Source of the DNA: an uncultured Porphyromonas sp.
Lineage (GTDB): Bacteria; Bacteroidota; Bacteroidia; Bacteroidales; Porphyromonadaceae
DNA length: 6,383 nucleotides
Direction of reading: 5' to 3'
Assembly (NCBI GenBank): GCA_945965245.1
Contig: CAMFNC010000053.1
Span: forward strand, 1-6,383
The number at the start of each line of letters is the position of its first letter. Positions within the stretch are counted from its first letter, which is position 1. This document shows positions 6,349 through 6,383 of this stretch, one piece after another. A model generated the notes under the pieces. It was given only the letters and a program-made list of their open reading frames with translations, was not told the DNA's origin and did no database searches. Made by a program: the position numbers and the translations under genes.

Positions 6349-6383
6349 AGGCTGAGCCAAAACTGAAGTTTTTGACACAGCCT
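6349..6383. terminator. Terminator-like hairpin at the window edge, possibly bidirectional
   Basis: AGGCTG (6349-6354) pairs with CAGCCT (6378-6383), and after mismatches CAAAA (6358-6362) pairs with TTTTG (6370-6374), closing on a small CTGAAG loop (6363-6368). The left arm is preceded by AAAAAAG (6342-6348). The expected C/T run on the right lies outside the window, so + strand function cannot be confirmed. The A run on the left would read as a T run on the minus strand, so it could also end a gene converging from the right. Confidence 0.65.

Overview
The window looks like ordinary chromosome from a member of the Bacteroidales (Bacteroidota). I infer this from three things: a periplasmic GH2 beta-mannosidase of the Bacteroides type, start codons preceded by A/T-rich sequence rather than Shine-Dalgarno sites, and promoter -7 boxes that fit the Bacteroidota consensus TAnnTTTG upstream of three genes. 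The genus cannot be fixed from the sequence.

Layout. Bases 1-69 hold an A/T-rich repeat with a unit of about 22 nt. Bases 70-337 are a GC-richer block with no convincing gene, although its minus strand carries a perfect Shine-Dalgarno match before a 65-codon frame. Four genes follow, all on the + strand: purB (adenylosuccinate lyase, 464-1798) with its own promoter and terminator; an L-cysteine desulfidase / serine dehydratase-alpha family enzyme (cyuA-like, 1976-3292); a 63-residue two-helix membrane protein of unknown function (3349-3540); and a full-length secreted GH2 beta-mannosidase (3630-6188). A strong hairpin terminator (3562-3609) sits only 20 nt before the mannosidase start. The last 195 nt are non-coding and hold a weak terminator candidate, another copy of the 22-nt repeat, and a terminator hairpin cut by the window edge that is visibly related to the one after purB.

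Function. The genes do not form one pathway. purB serves purine synthesis, the desulfidase degrades cysteine (sulfide, ammonia and pyruvate), and the mannosidase trims mannose from oligosaccharides in the periplasm. cyuA and the small membrane gene may be co-transcribed, because no terminator separates them. I see no new defence, mobile or biosynthetic system. The points most worth a second look are the shared repeat at both window edges, the terminator pair with a conserved mismatch, the unusual block upstream of purB, and the hairpin that may attenuate mannosidase expression.
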